This document shows, one piece after another, positions 14,412 through 22,089 of a stretch of 22,142 bases of DNA. The position numbers and the translations under genes are program-made. The stretch spans positions 1-22,142 of the forward strand of contig DAINSQ010000080.1 in assembly GCA_036741235.1 (NCBI GenBank). Direction: 5' to 3'. The stretch comes from JABWBR01 sp036741235. GTDB taxonomy: Bacteria; Bacteroidota; Bacteroidia; Chitinophagales; Saprospiraceae. Numbering within the stretch: the stretch's first letter is position 1; each line of letters starts with the position of its first letter. The notes beneath the pieces are model-generated. The model made no database searches. It worked only from the letters and a program-made list of their open reading frames with translations, and was not told the origin of the DNA.

Positions 14412-15407
14412 CTACAGTTCCGATGCGAGTGAAAAGGCGACAAAAACAGCAATGAACCCCAGTATAGAGATGATTAATTGCTGCCGGCAATTATTGTACA
14501 TTTTTTCGGTCAAAATATTTTTACCATCCGGTAAAGTGCGAACATAACAAGCCGCAACAGCCTTAGTAAATATCGGAAAACAGATCAATGCAATGATAAC
14601 GCTTCCGATCAATAACGACCATTTAAACCACGAAAAAGACCAGAGAAAAACCATAAGCAGGACGACGTATAAAAAACCGAGGCCGAGGTAACTATTGGGT
14701 TCGCGATGCAGCCAACATTCGAAGCGCAAAACAGACCTAAGCCACCATTTTCTGCCTGCCAGGGCTAAAACCAGTCCTTTATGCCCTGTTGCAGACAAGG
14801 GGTTCAGTCGCAGCGATTCCCGGAATGCGGTTTCAGCCAGGTCAAATTGATTTTTTTCGAGCGCCAGCCATCCTTTAAGTCCATGCACTTCAAACATATT
14901 CGGCTCCTCTTTCAAAAGCGTATGCAAGGTAGCGATGGCTTCATCGGTTTTGGAATGCCGATATAGGTGGAGCGTTTTGAGCTTTAACAATTGCGGTTCC
15001 AGCGGATTGAGCTGCAAGCCCTCATTAACAGTCTTAATAGCTGCTTTTCGCTGCGCGTTTTCAAACTGGATCAACGACTTGACGCCATAGAAGCAAGCGG
15101 CATGGGGGTCGGCTGCAAGGCCTGCGCGAACAGCCTCCATTGCTTTTTTATCGCGGTTGAGCCTGCGGTTTGACTCTGCAATGATATAATAAGGCCAATA
15201 ATAGCCCTCTATACGGCCGGCAGCTTTGGTAGCCCAATCGATAGCCGCTTGCAGGCGGCCCTGATAAAACTGGGAATAGGCGAACAAAGTGATTGCCTCG
15301 ACATCTTCGGGGTCGATAGCCAGGGCGTTGCGTATTTCCTCCTCGGCCTGTTGGTATCGTCCCTGCCGGATCAGCAGCCTCGAACGCTCAATATAATTAT
15401 CGATCAT
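14412..15407 (-). CDS. TPR protein with C-terminal membrane domain (first copy)
   Basis: The 331-residue protein has about six TPR units in residues 1-220 (AEEEIRNALAIDPEDVEAI, AMEAVRAGLAADPHA, AIKTVNEGLQLNPLEP, AETAFRESLRLNPLSA). Three membrane helices follow (about 240-258, 264-288 and 308-328). No signal peptide is present, so the TPR domain should face the cytosol. Its ATG overlaps the TGA of the AAA+ ATPase gene (ATGA), which indicates translational coupling and suggests the products act together. It is a paralogue of the following gene, which lies 82 bases downstream and has a longer membrane domain. It is not a family I can name. Confidence 0.85.
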   Translation of the reverse strand: MIDNYIERSRLLIRQGRYQQAEEEIRNALAIDPEDVEAITLFAYSQFYQGRLQAAIDWATKAAGRIEGYYWPYYIIAESNRRLNRDKKAMEAVRAGLAADPHAACFYGVKSLIQFENAQRKAAIKTVNEGLQLNPLEPQLLKLKTLHLYRHSKTDEAIATLHTLLKEEPNMFEVHGLKGWLALEKNQFDLAETAFRESLRLNPLSATGHKGLVLALAGRKWWLRSVLRFECWLHREPNSYLGLGFLYVVLLMVFLWSFSWFKWSLLIGSVIIALICFPIFTKAVAACYVRTLPDGKNILTEKMYNNCRQQLIISILGFIAVFVAFSLASEL

Positions 15408-16747
15408 TTGATCTTGAGGTAGTGGAGAATATCGTCGTATAAACCGCTTTCATTGGCAAAAAGCGCATAGTTTTTTGCCGTTCCAAACCATTCTTTGGTA
15501 GTAGGCTTGTGTTTTTTGACAGCAGCCTCCAAATCAGCAGTTTCGATGGGGCTGGGGATACCCTTTGACATGGCTTCGTGCAACTTGGCTTCAATCGCTA
15601 TATCAACGACTGCTTGCAGATCGGCGCCGGAATAATCGGCCGTAAGGCGGGCCAGCCGGGCATAATCGATATTGCCCAGCGGTTTGTCCTGCAATTGTAT
15701 TTGCAAAATAGCCGCCCGCGCCGGCTCGTCAGGAGGCGGCACAAAAATAATGCGGTCGAAACGACCCGGTCGGCGAAATGCCGGGTCGAGGTGCCAGGGC
15801 GCATTGGTGGCAGCCAGCACCAATACGCCTTCATTGTCGTATTCCACGCCGTCGAGTTCAGCCAAAAACTGGTTGATCAGGTGTCTGCCTGCGCTTTGCC
15901 GCATATCGCTGCGGCTGGCGCCGAGGGCGTCCACCTCGTCGAAAAAGAGCACGCAGGGCTTCATCGAGCGAGCTTTCTGAAAAAGCTGGTGAAGGTTTTG
16001 CTCGCTGACGCCGATGTACATATTGAGAATATCGCTGATGCCGACGGGAATGAAGTTCGATTGTATTTCGCCGGCGGTAGCGCGGGCCAAATGGGTTTTG
16101 CCGCAGCCGGGCGGGCCGTACATCAGAATGCCGCCGCCTATTTTTTTGCCATAGGCCTTATAAATTTCTGGGTGTTTGAGCGGGTGGATAATTTTAAGGC
16201 GGATTTCCTCCTTTACCTTGTCCATACCCCCTACTCGCTCGAAAGTAATTTTGGGGCGCTCAATTTCGATGATGCTGTCGGCTTCCCCTACTTCACCCTG
16301 ATAAAGGGTTAGCTTTTCGGCTTCCCGCGGAGTTTGGGCTTTTTGCTGCACATTGATTTCGGATTCCAAAAAAGCATCGCGCAAATTGGGGTCAATGAGC
16401 ACCGCTTTTTCGTAGGCATCCATCGCCTCTTCGGCCTGGTTGGTAGCCAGCATAATACGGGCATAGAGCAACCAGGCGGCGGCGGGGGGCGTCTCTGCCT
16501 GCAGGAGCTCTTCAGCAACCACCAATGCCAGTGCTGTTTTTTGTTGTTCGAAAAAAGCTGCCGCCAATCCCAATTTCAGCGAAACATCGCCGGGGGCCAG
16601 GCGCAAGGCCTCTTTCCATTCCAATTCTGCTTCTTCGAATCGCTTGCGTTTGGCAAAAGCAGTAGCCAAAAGCTTGCGAAGCGGTACGTTTTCAGGTGAA
16701 TTTCGTACCGCTTCGCGCAAGTGATCGAGTTCGTCTGCATCCATCAT
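15404..16747 (-). CDS. TPR-AAA+ ATPase of the CDC48/Vps4 type
   Basis: The 447-residue protein has an N-terminal TPR-like region (about 1-140; AELEWKEALRLAPGD, AMDAYEKAVLIDPN), a linker, and one classical AAA+ domain. The Walker A motif GPPGCGKT lies at 211-218, the pore-loop region reads LNMYIGVSEQNL, and Walker B has Asp270-Glu271 in VLFFDEVDA. The sensor reads AATNAPW, and the arginine fingers lie in FRRPGRFDR (325/329). The ASCE fold is complete, so it should hydrolyse ATP and thread or remodel proteins. No protease domain follows, unlike FtsH. The C-terminus (TKEWFGTAKNYALFAN) recalls bacterial Vps4-like ATPases. It is coupled to a TPR membrane protein by an ATGA overlap and lies 15 bases after a fatty acid hydroxylase gene. 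The substrate is unknown. Confidence 0.9.
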   Translation of the reverse strand: MMDADELDHLREAVRNSPENVPLRKLLATAFAKRKRFEEAELEWKEALRLAPGDVSLKLGLAAAFFEQQKTALALVVAEELLQAETPPAAAWLLYARIMLATNQAEEAMDAYEKAVLIDPNLRDAFLESEINVQQKAQTPREAEKLTLYQGEVGEADSIIEIERPKITFERVGGMDKVKEEIRLKIIHPLKHPEIYKAYGKKIGGGILMYGPPGCGKTHLARATAGEIQSNFIPVGISDILNMYIGVSEQNLHQLFQKARSMKPCVLFFDEVDALGASRSDMRQSAGRHLINQFLAELDGVEYDNEGVLVLAATNAPWHLDPAFRRPGRFDRIIFVPPPDEPARAAILQIQLQDKPLGNIDYARLARLTADYSGADLQAVVDIAIEAKLHEAMSKGIPSPIETADLEAAVKKHKPTTKEWFGTAKNYALFANESGLYDDILHYLKIK

Positions 16748-16762
16748 AGGACAGGGGTTGAT

Positions 16763-17428
16763 TTATGGCGAACTGACTTCCAGTTTTTTACCTTGACGCA
16801 CCTTTTTGGGCACTGTACCGTATACATAATCCCATAATGGCGACGTAACGCCAAACATCACCTCATCTTCGCTGTAATGATGGATGGCATGATTAACCCA
16901 CAGGTATTTGAAGAAATTGCCGGGCGCCCGAAAAATGTGGACGCTGTAGTGGATTACCAGATACATGGCATAACATACCATAAATCCTGCCAGTACAGAA
17001 AAGCTGTATTGGCCGAGAACAGCCCGGAAAATAATCAGCAGGAGCGTGCCGATAACAACACTCAAGGCTGGAGGCATAGCCAGTCGCTGTTTATCTTTGG
17101 GATAATCGTGGTGTACGCCGTGAATCGTATATGTAAACTTCTTGCGCTTTTCGGATGACTCTATCGGAGCATGGTATACTCTTCTGTGTACATTGTATTC
17201 AACGAAAGTAAACAGAAAAGCGCCTGCCAGGAATAACAAGAGTATTTGTCCGAAGGTCAACGTTGTAGCTAACGTTGTGTAATATAACAATCCAGAGGCG
17301 TAAACCAAAAACATACTCACCGGTACGGCAATATGGGTGCGGGTTAGCCTATCGAGCCATTTATTCTGGAATAACGGCACTGAAATGTTTTCATTAGAAA
17401 CAAAATTTTTTAATTCGTCTTGTTTCAT
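16763..17428 (-). CDS. fatty acid 2-hydroxylase (sterol desaturase superfamily)
   Basis: This is a membrane di-metal oxygenase, 221 residues, with four hydrophobic segments and the complete histidine set: His81/His86 (HRRVYH), His103/106/107 (HGVHH), His160/164, and His180/183/184 (HAIHH). The stretch HGVHHDYPKDKQRLAMPP closely follows the yeast Scs7 / human FA2H signature, so the likely reaction is alpha-hydroxylation of a fatty acyl chain of a sphingolipid or sulfonolipid, using O2. The fused cytochrome b5 domain of eukaryotic enzymes is absent. It lies 19 bases after the PLP enzyme gene and 15 before the AAA+ gene. The family is secure; the lipid substrate is inferred. Confidence 0.9.
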   Translation of the reverse strand: MKQDELKNFVSNENISVPLFQNKWLDRLTRTHIAVPVSMFLVYASGLLYYTTLATTLTFGQILLLFLAGAFLFTFVEYNVHRRVYHAPIESSEKRKKFTYTIHGVHHDYPKDKQRLAMPPALSVVIGTLLLIIFRAVLGQYSFSVLAGFMVCYAMYLVIHYSVHIFRAPGNFFKYLWVNHAIHHYSEDEVMFGVTSPLWDYVYGTVPKKVRQGKKLEVSSP

Positions 17429-17447
17429 GATTTATTGTACATTAAAA

Positions 17448-18533
17448 TTAAATCTTAAGTGTTTGGCGGAGATACCTGCCGTATTTCCGCTTATAGACTT
17501 TGTAGATTCTTTTAATGTGCTTGTAGCTGTATGGGTTATTAGCTTCGACGGTTGGCGAGCAGTAGAAGCCCTGTTGCTTCATCCAGTCGTCGTTGAATAT
17601 TTTGCCGAGATAACGGCTGCCGTGATCGGGGAACAAAACTACCACCACATCTTCGGGGCGCAATTGTTTTTTGATTTTGTACACGGCCTCCATGGCGGCG
17701 CCGCTGGAATAGCCCACCATCAGGCCCTCTTTGGCGGCCAGTTCGCGAGCGCGAACGGCGCTGTGGCGGTCGGTAACCTTTACAAAATCGTCGATCAGAT
17801 CAAAGGCCACGTTATCGGGGATAATTGTTTTGCCTAGCCCTTCAATGCGATAGGGGTATATCTCGTTTTTATCGAGCACTCCCGTTTCCCAATATTTTTT
17901 GAGCACCGAGCCGTAAGCGTCAACGCCGATGATTTTCACATTGGGGTTTTTCTCTTTCAAATAACGCGCGGTTCCCGACAAAGTTCCCCCCGTACCTGCA
18001 CAACAGACGAAATGGGTGATTTTTCCTTCCGTTTGCTCCCAGATTTCAGGGCCTGTCGTATAATAGTGCGCGTTGGAATTGTCCAGATTGAAATTTTGCC
18101 CCAAATAAAAAGCATTGGGGATTTCACGCGCTATTTGCTCGGCGCGCGAATAGTAGGAGTTAGGGTCTTCAGGTTCGGCGTCGGCGGGGCAAACAACCAC
18201 TTCGGCGCCCATAGAACGCAGCAGCGACAGCTTTTCCTGTGAGGCTTTGCTGGTTACCGTGAGAATGCATTTAAGGCCTTTGATACTGCAAACCATTGCG
18301 ATGCTAAAACCGGTATTGCCGGAAGTAGCCTCTACTATGGTATCGCCTGGCTTGATACGTCCTTTCTTTTCGGCCTGTTCTATCATATACAGGGCGATTC
18401 GGTCTTTTGCCGATTGGCCTGGATTGAAAGATTCGACTTTGCCAAGCACAGTGCCAGGAAGGTCGGCGCACATACGTCCCAGTTTGATCAACGGCGTATG
18501 GCCGATAGTTGCTAAAACGCTTTCGTAGTACAT
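17448..18533 (-). CDS. PLP-dependent cysteine / cystathionine beta-synthase family enzyme
   Basis: This fold-type II PLP enzyme performs beta-replacement on serine-type substrates. The Schiff-base lysine is Lys43 in NPGQSAKDRIA (most homologues read NPGGSVKDR). The substrate loop TSGNTG is at 70-75, the phosphate cup is GTGGTLSGTARYL, and a later conserved motif is GYSSGAAMEAV. The end (PDHGSRYLGKIFNDDWM plus a basic tail to residue 361) is like cystathionine beta-synthase without the regulatory CBS pair. Likely products are cystathionine or cysteine; cysteate synthase, which uses sulfite, is a further option given the lipid enzyme next door. It is the first gene of the minus-strand run. The family is certain; the exact substrate pair is not. 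Confidence 0.9.
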   Translation of the reverse strand: MYYESVLATIGHTPLIKLGRMCADLPGTVLGKVESFNPGQSAKDRIALYMIEQAEKKGRIKPGDTIVEATSGNTGFSIAMVCSIKGLKCILTVTSKASQEKLSLLRSMGAEVVVCPADAEPEDPNSYYSRAEQIAREIPNAFYLGQNFNLDNSNAHYYTTGPEIWEQTEGKITHFVCCAGTGGTLSGTARYLKEKNPNVKIIGVDAYGSVLKKYWETGVLDKNEIYPYRIEGLGKTIIPDNVAFDLIDDFVKVTDRHSAVRARELAAKEGLMVGYSSGAAMEAVYKIKKQLRPEDVVVVLFPDHGSRYLGKIFNDDWMKQQGFYCSPTVEANNPYSYKHIKRIYKVYKRKYGRYLRQTLKI

Positions 18534-18826
18534 ACTAAGGATGCTTTAAAGTCCAGTTTGGGCGTGAACAGCAAGTGCAATTTTCCGGGGTTGGGCATAC
18601 TGGTCAACATAAAATGGTCACTATAACGAAGCGGGTATTCAAAATCTGATAGCGAAATTTTAGTTATATGCAAAATAAATCTAAATTTCGCCACTTTTGT
18701 CAATTGTACTATTGCTCATGCAATATTACTAATGTACCCGCAAAAATAAAAGAAAAGCAAGAGGAAACACACATTACTTGATTTGTTGTTGTATAGTTTT
18801 ATTCACAAAAAAACCGACCCGGTGTT
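18534..18826. promoter_or_regulatory. divergent promoter region of the PLP enzyme and NUDIX genes
   Basis: There is no credible gene here. On the minus strand, 18748-18741 reads TATTTTTG, an exact -7 box, which would give the PLP enzyme mRNA a leader of about 200 bases. Toward the NUDIX gene the best match is the imperfect TAGTTTTA near 18797, about 30 bases before its ATG. The region is AT-rich, in contrast to the flanking genes. No repeat or stable hairpin was seen. Confidence 0.4.
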
Positions 18827-19252
18827 ATGGCAGCTCAGCGCGTCAATCTGAAAGTGCGGTTGATCTTATACCACAAGGGTAAGATTTTGTTGCTCAAGCA
18901 AACGAAACCCAATGGCGGCAACTATACGTTGGTAGGCGGGAATGTGGAAGACGGGGAATACGCCACGCAGTCGCTGGTCAGGGAGAGTTTCGAAGAAGCA
19001 GGCATTACGCTAAAGGAAAAGGACCTTTCGCTGGTGCATGTGCTGCAAAAAACTACGCCTGTAGAACAACGCATGGTGCTATACTTCAAAGCCTATAAAT
19101 GGGAAGGAGAGTTGAAAGCGCGCGAGCGGCACAAATTCAAGGAAGCGGAGTGGTTCGCGCTGGATGAATTGCCCAGGAACCTGACTCCTACGGTGCGCCA
19201 TGTACTCGAAGAGTACAGGAAGGGAAACCTATACTCACGCCTGCCGGTGTGA
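18827..19252 (+). CDS. NUDIX hydrolase
   Basis: NUDIX enzymes cleave nucleoside diphosphate derivatives linked to another group X. The 141-residue protein has the full catalytic box: GGNVEDGEYATQSLVRESFEEAGI fits Gx5Ex7REUxEExGU at about residues 39-62 (described here only as the motif match). The strand before it reads ILLLKQTKPNGGNYTLVGGN. The C-terminal part (KEAEWFALDELPRNLTP) is typical of MutT/ADP-ribose pyrophosphatase-like members. The substrate cannot be predicted. It stands alone, divergent from the PLP enzyme gene. Its TGA stop is the first triplet of a long hairpin shared with the convergent gene. Confidence 0.9.
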   Translation: MAAQRVNLKVRLILYHKGKILLLKQTKPNGGNYTLVGGNVEDGEYATQSLVRESFEEAGITLKEKDLSLVHVLQKTTPVEQRMVLYFKAYKWEGELKARERHKFKEAEWFALDELPRNLTPTVRHVLEEYRKGNLYSRLPV

Positions 19253-19299
19253 CCGCTACCGGTTGGACCGCTTCAAGCGATCCAACCGGTAAGCGGTTA
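19250..19299. terminator. bidirectional hairpin between convergent genes
   Basis: ACCGGTTGGA (19258-19267) pairs perfectly with TCCAACCGGT (19281-19290). Four more inner pairs form around a TCA loop, and an outer 8-base-pair stem joins 19250-19257 to 19292-19299 across one bulged A. The total is about 22 pairs. CTCGCTTTT follows on the plus strand. The stem contains the stop codons of both flanking genes, TGA at 19250 and TAA (minus strand) at 19297. Confidence 0.75.
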
Positions 19300-19752
19300 C
19301 TCGCTTTTAACCAGCTTTACTTTACCCGAATTGCTGGTAGAAGTTGAAGAGGCCGATTTGCCTTTTTTGTCGCAACAGCCGGCATTGGCGCCTTCGGCGC
19401 ATGCCTTTTTGTCGTTAGATACTTTTGTTGCTTTAGCATCGCCTGCGCAGCAGTTTTTCTTGCTGGGCGACACATTTATGAATTTGCCCGATTTGGTGCA
19501 GTATTCTACTTCTGTGTAGGATACTTTGCCGGATTGTGCGTTCACTTCTTTGCGAACGTAAGTCACTTTGCCTGTTTGGGCATCGGTGCGCTCTTCAATG
19601 CCTTCTTCGAGGGCAACGGTTTTGGCCAGGTCTGCTTTGCCTTCTTCGCTGGTAGCGGAAGCGGTAGAAGCTTTGGAGCCATGACACTGGGCATTTACAT
19701 TTACAAGCGCTACAGCGCCGAAGAAGGCAAGTAATAAGATGAATTTCTTCAT
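19297..19752 (-). CDS. small secreted Cys-rich protein
   Basis: I do not recognise this 151-residue protein. It begins with a clear signal peptide (MKKFILLLAFFGAVALVNVNA). The mature part is hydrophilic and Lys/Ser/Thr/Ala-rich, with seven cysteines in short motifs: CHGSK directly after the cleavage site, YCTKSGKF, KNCCAGDAK, KACAE and GCCDKKGK. Paired CC motifs and one His suggest metal binding or disulfide cross-links in the periplasm. Two similar segments, TDAQTGKVTYVRKEV and VNAQSGKVSYTEVEY, look like a short internal repeat. It is transcribed alone, and its stop lies in the hairpin shared with the NUDIX gene. Confidence 0.75.
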   Translation of the reverse strand: MKKFILLLAFFGAVALVNVNAQCHGSKASTASATSEEGKADLAKTVALEEGIEERTDAQTGKVTYVRKEVNAQSGKVSYTEVEYCTKSGKFINVSPSKKNCCAGDAKATKVSNDKKACAEGANAGCCDKKGKSASSTSTSNSGKVKLVKSE

Positions 19753-19883
19753 GATGATTGCATTTGTAGGTTGCAGAAAAGAGTTAGTCGAATAATTTTG
19801 CTAAATTATAGAAGAAAACAATTCGCTCCTGTTAAAATGGCCTTAATGTTTTCTTAAAATCGGCAACCGGCGGTCCGCTGTGG

Positions 19884-22040
19884 TTATTTCACCGCAGCTC
19901 CATTCATCCAACCAGCGGGCGGACTCACAAACCCCAGTTTGCCTTCGGCGTCTTCGGCCATCAGGATCATGCCGTTGCTTTCAATGCCCATCATTTTGCG
20001 GGGGGCCAGGTTGGCTACCAATACGATTTGCCTGCCAATGATGGCTTCGGGTTCGAAATGCAAGGCGATGCCCGATACTACGGTGCGCTGCTCATAACCC
20101 AGATCAACGGTCAATTTGAGGAGTTTGTCGGCCTTGGGTACCCGCTCAGCGTGAAGGATGGTGGCCGTGCGCAGATCCAGTTTGGCGAAGTCGTCGTATT
20201 GGATTTCGGCTTTGCCTGCAGTGGGAGCAACTTCCGGCGTTGCTTGCGCTGCCTGACGGGCGGCCTCCGCTTTGATGACCTCCTCAAGTTTGGCTTTCTG
20301 CAGGTTGATAATATCCAGGCGACTGCTGTCTTTGCGGTCGTTGATTTTGGCGAATAAGATAGCGGCCTCTCCAATGCGATGCCCCGCAGGCAACAACGGC
20401 TCGCCGCGTTGCATTGTGTCGAAGATGCGCTGCATATCGCCGTCTTGCAATAGCGGCAGGTTGAGCAAAGCGCGGATGCGAGGGGAAGTAAACGGAATGA
20501 ACGGCTCGCACAAGACGCTCAGCAGCGCGACGATCTGAAGACTAACAAACAAGCATTCTTTCACTACTGGACTATCCGGCTCGGTTTTCCAGATTTGCCA
20601 GGGGGAGGTGTCCTGCAAATAGGTATTACCCCAGGAAGAGATGTCGAGGAATAACTGTATGGCCTGTTTAAAGCTGAATTGATCGATTTCGCGGGCCAGT
20701 TCGAGGGCCAGGCGGTTGACTTCCTCGAGTTTGTCTTGCCAGGGCCCGTCAACGGCGGGCACAACGCCGTCGTAGTATTTGTGGGTCAACACAGCCACCC
20801 GGTTTACAAAGTTGCCCAGGTTGTCGGCCAGGTCTTTGTCGTGGAAGTCGACAAATTCATCCCACTTGAAATCGCTGTCGCGGTTTTCGGGCAGGTTGCG
20901 CAACAGAGCGTAGCGCAGGGCGTCTTCTTTATTCGGAAAATCTTTGAAAGCTTCGAGGTATTCGTGTTGCTCTATGCCCCAACCCCGTGATTTGGAGAAT
21001 TTTTGTCCTTCAAAATTGAGGAATTGATTGGCGGGCACATTTTGCGGCAGCACGTAATCGCCGTAGGCTTTGAGCATGGCGGGAAAGACGATGCAGTGGA
21101 AGACGATGTTGTCTTTGCCGATGAAATGCACGAGTTTGACCTCGTCGCCGCCTTTCCAGTAGTCTTCCCAGTTTTTGCCGTTGTCGAGGGCCCACTGTTT
21201 GGTGGAGGAGATATAGCCGATGGGCGCATCAAACCATACGTAGAGTACTTTGCCGGCAGCTTCATCGCCGGGCAGCGGCACGGGAATGCCCCAGTCGAGG
21301 TCGCGGGTGATGGCGCGGGGTTGCAGCCCACCGTCGAGCCACGACAAGCATTGGCCCACTACGTGTTTGCGCCAGTGGCGGGTATCGTGGTGCTGTTTGC
21401 CGTCAAGTATGCCTGTGGCGATCCACTCGCGCAGCCACTCGGCGTGTTTGTCCAGCTTGAAATACCAGTGTTTGGTGGGCTTCAATACCGGCGTTTTGCC
21501 GCTGAGGGTGGAGCGTGGGTTGATCAATTCGGAGGGCGAAAGGTCGGAGCCGCATTTTTCGCATTGGTCGCCGTAGGCTTCCGGATGGCCACAGCGAGGA
21601 CAGGTACCCACGATGTAGCGGTCGGCCAGGAACTGATGAAAGTCTTCGTCGTAGTATTGCTCTACTGTCCGCTCTTCAAATTCACCGCCTTTTTTATACA
21701 ATTTCAAAAAGAAATCCTGCGCGGTCTCATGGTGCAAGGGTTCGCTGGTGCGGTGGTAATAATCGAATGAGATACCCAGTTGCTCAAAAGTGCGCTTGTT
21801 GAGCTCATGGTATTTGTCGATGATCTCGCGGGGCGTAATGCCTTCTTTTTTGGCCCTGATGGTGATGGCCGCGCCGTGCTCGTCGGAGCCGCAAACCCAT
21901 ACCACGTCTTTCCCCATCAGCCGCAGGTAACGCACATAGATATCGGCAGGCAGATAGGCGCCGGCAAGGTGGCCCAGGTGCAGGGCGCCGTTGGCATAGG
22001 GCAACGCGGAAGTGACGAGGTAGCGTTTTACGTGGGTCAT
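19884..22040 (-). CDS. metG: methionyl-tRNA synthetase with C-terminal tRNA-binding domain
   Basis: This enzyme charges tRNA-Met (initiator and elongator) with methionine, using ATP. The 718-residue protein starts at MTHVKRYLVTSALPYANG; a longer frame to 22121 reads through the repeat array and is spurious. It shows the HIGH-type motif HLGHL near residue 22, the zinc knuckle CPRCGHPEAYGDQCEKCG (about 149-166), and the KMSKS-type motif KFSKS near 343. An anticodon-binding helical domain follows. The last 105 residues are an EMAP/Arc1-type tRNA-binding domain (DFAKLDLRTATI, SNGMILMAED), as in long bacterial MetG. A degenerate -7 box, TATATTCG, lies about 35 bases upstream. An octamer array begins 50 bases upstream of the start. 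Confidence 0.97.
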   Translation of the reverse strand: MTHVKRYLVTSALPYANGALHLGHLAGAYLPADIYVRYLRLMGKDVVWVCGSDEHGAAITIRAKKEGITPREIIDKYHELNKRTFEQLGISFDYYHRTSEPLHHETAQDFFLKLYKKGGEFEERTVEQYYDEDFHQFLADRYIVGTCPRCGHPEAYGDQCEKCGSDLSPSELINPRSTLSGKTPVLKPTKHWYFKLDKHAEWLREWIATGILDGKQHHDTRHWRKHVVGQCLSWLDGGLQPRAITRDLDWGIPVPLPGDEAAGKVLYVWFDAPIGYISSTKQWALDNGKNWEDYWKGGDEVKLVHFIGKDNIVFHCIVFPAMLKAYGDYVLPQNVPANQFLNFEGQKFSKSRGWGIEQHEYLEAFKDFPNKEDALRYALLRNLPENRDSDFKWDEFVDFHDKDLADNLGNFVNRVAVLTHKYYDGVVPAVDGPWQDKLEEVNRLALELAREIDQFSFKQAIQLFLDISSWGNTYLQDTSPWQIWKTEPDSPVVKECLFVSLQIVALLSVLCEPFIPFTSPRIRALLNLPLLQDGDMQRIFDTMQRGEPLLPAGHRIGEAAILFAKINDRKDSSRLDIINLQKAKLEEVIKAEAARQAAQATPEVAPTAGKAEIQYDDFAKLDLRTATILHAERVPKADKLLKLTVDLGYEQRTVVSGIALHFEPEAIIGRQIVLVANLAPRKMMGIESNGMILMAEDAEGKLGFVSPPAGWMNGAAVK

Positions 22041-22089
22041 GTTTGCAGTTTTTTGAAATCGGAGGCGAATATAAGGGTTTATGTTTAAA

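Noticed and set aside
14330..14452. N-terminal extension of the second TPR-TM protein
   Set aside because: It would overlap the upstream gene, and the paralogue begins at the position equivalent to MNIYLERAG.
18512..18703. 63-residue frame upstream of the PLP enzyme
   Set aside because: It overlaps the true start in another frame, is AT-rich and lies in the leader region; no protein features were seen.
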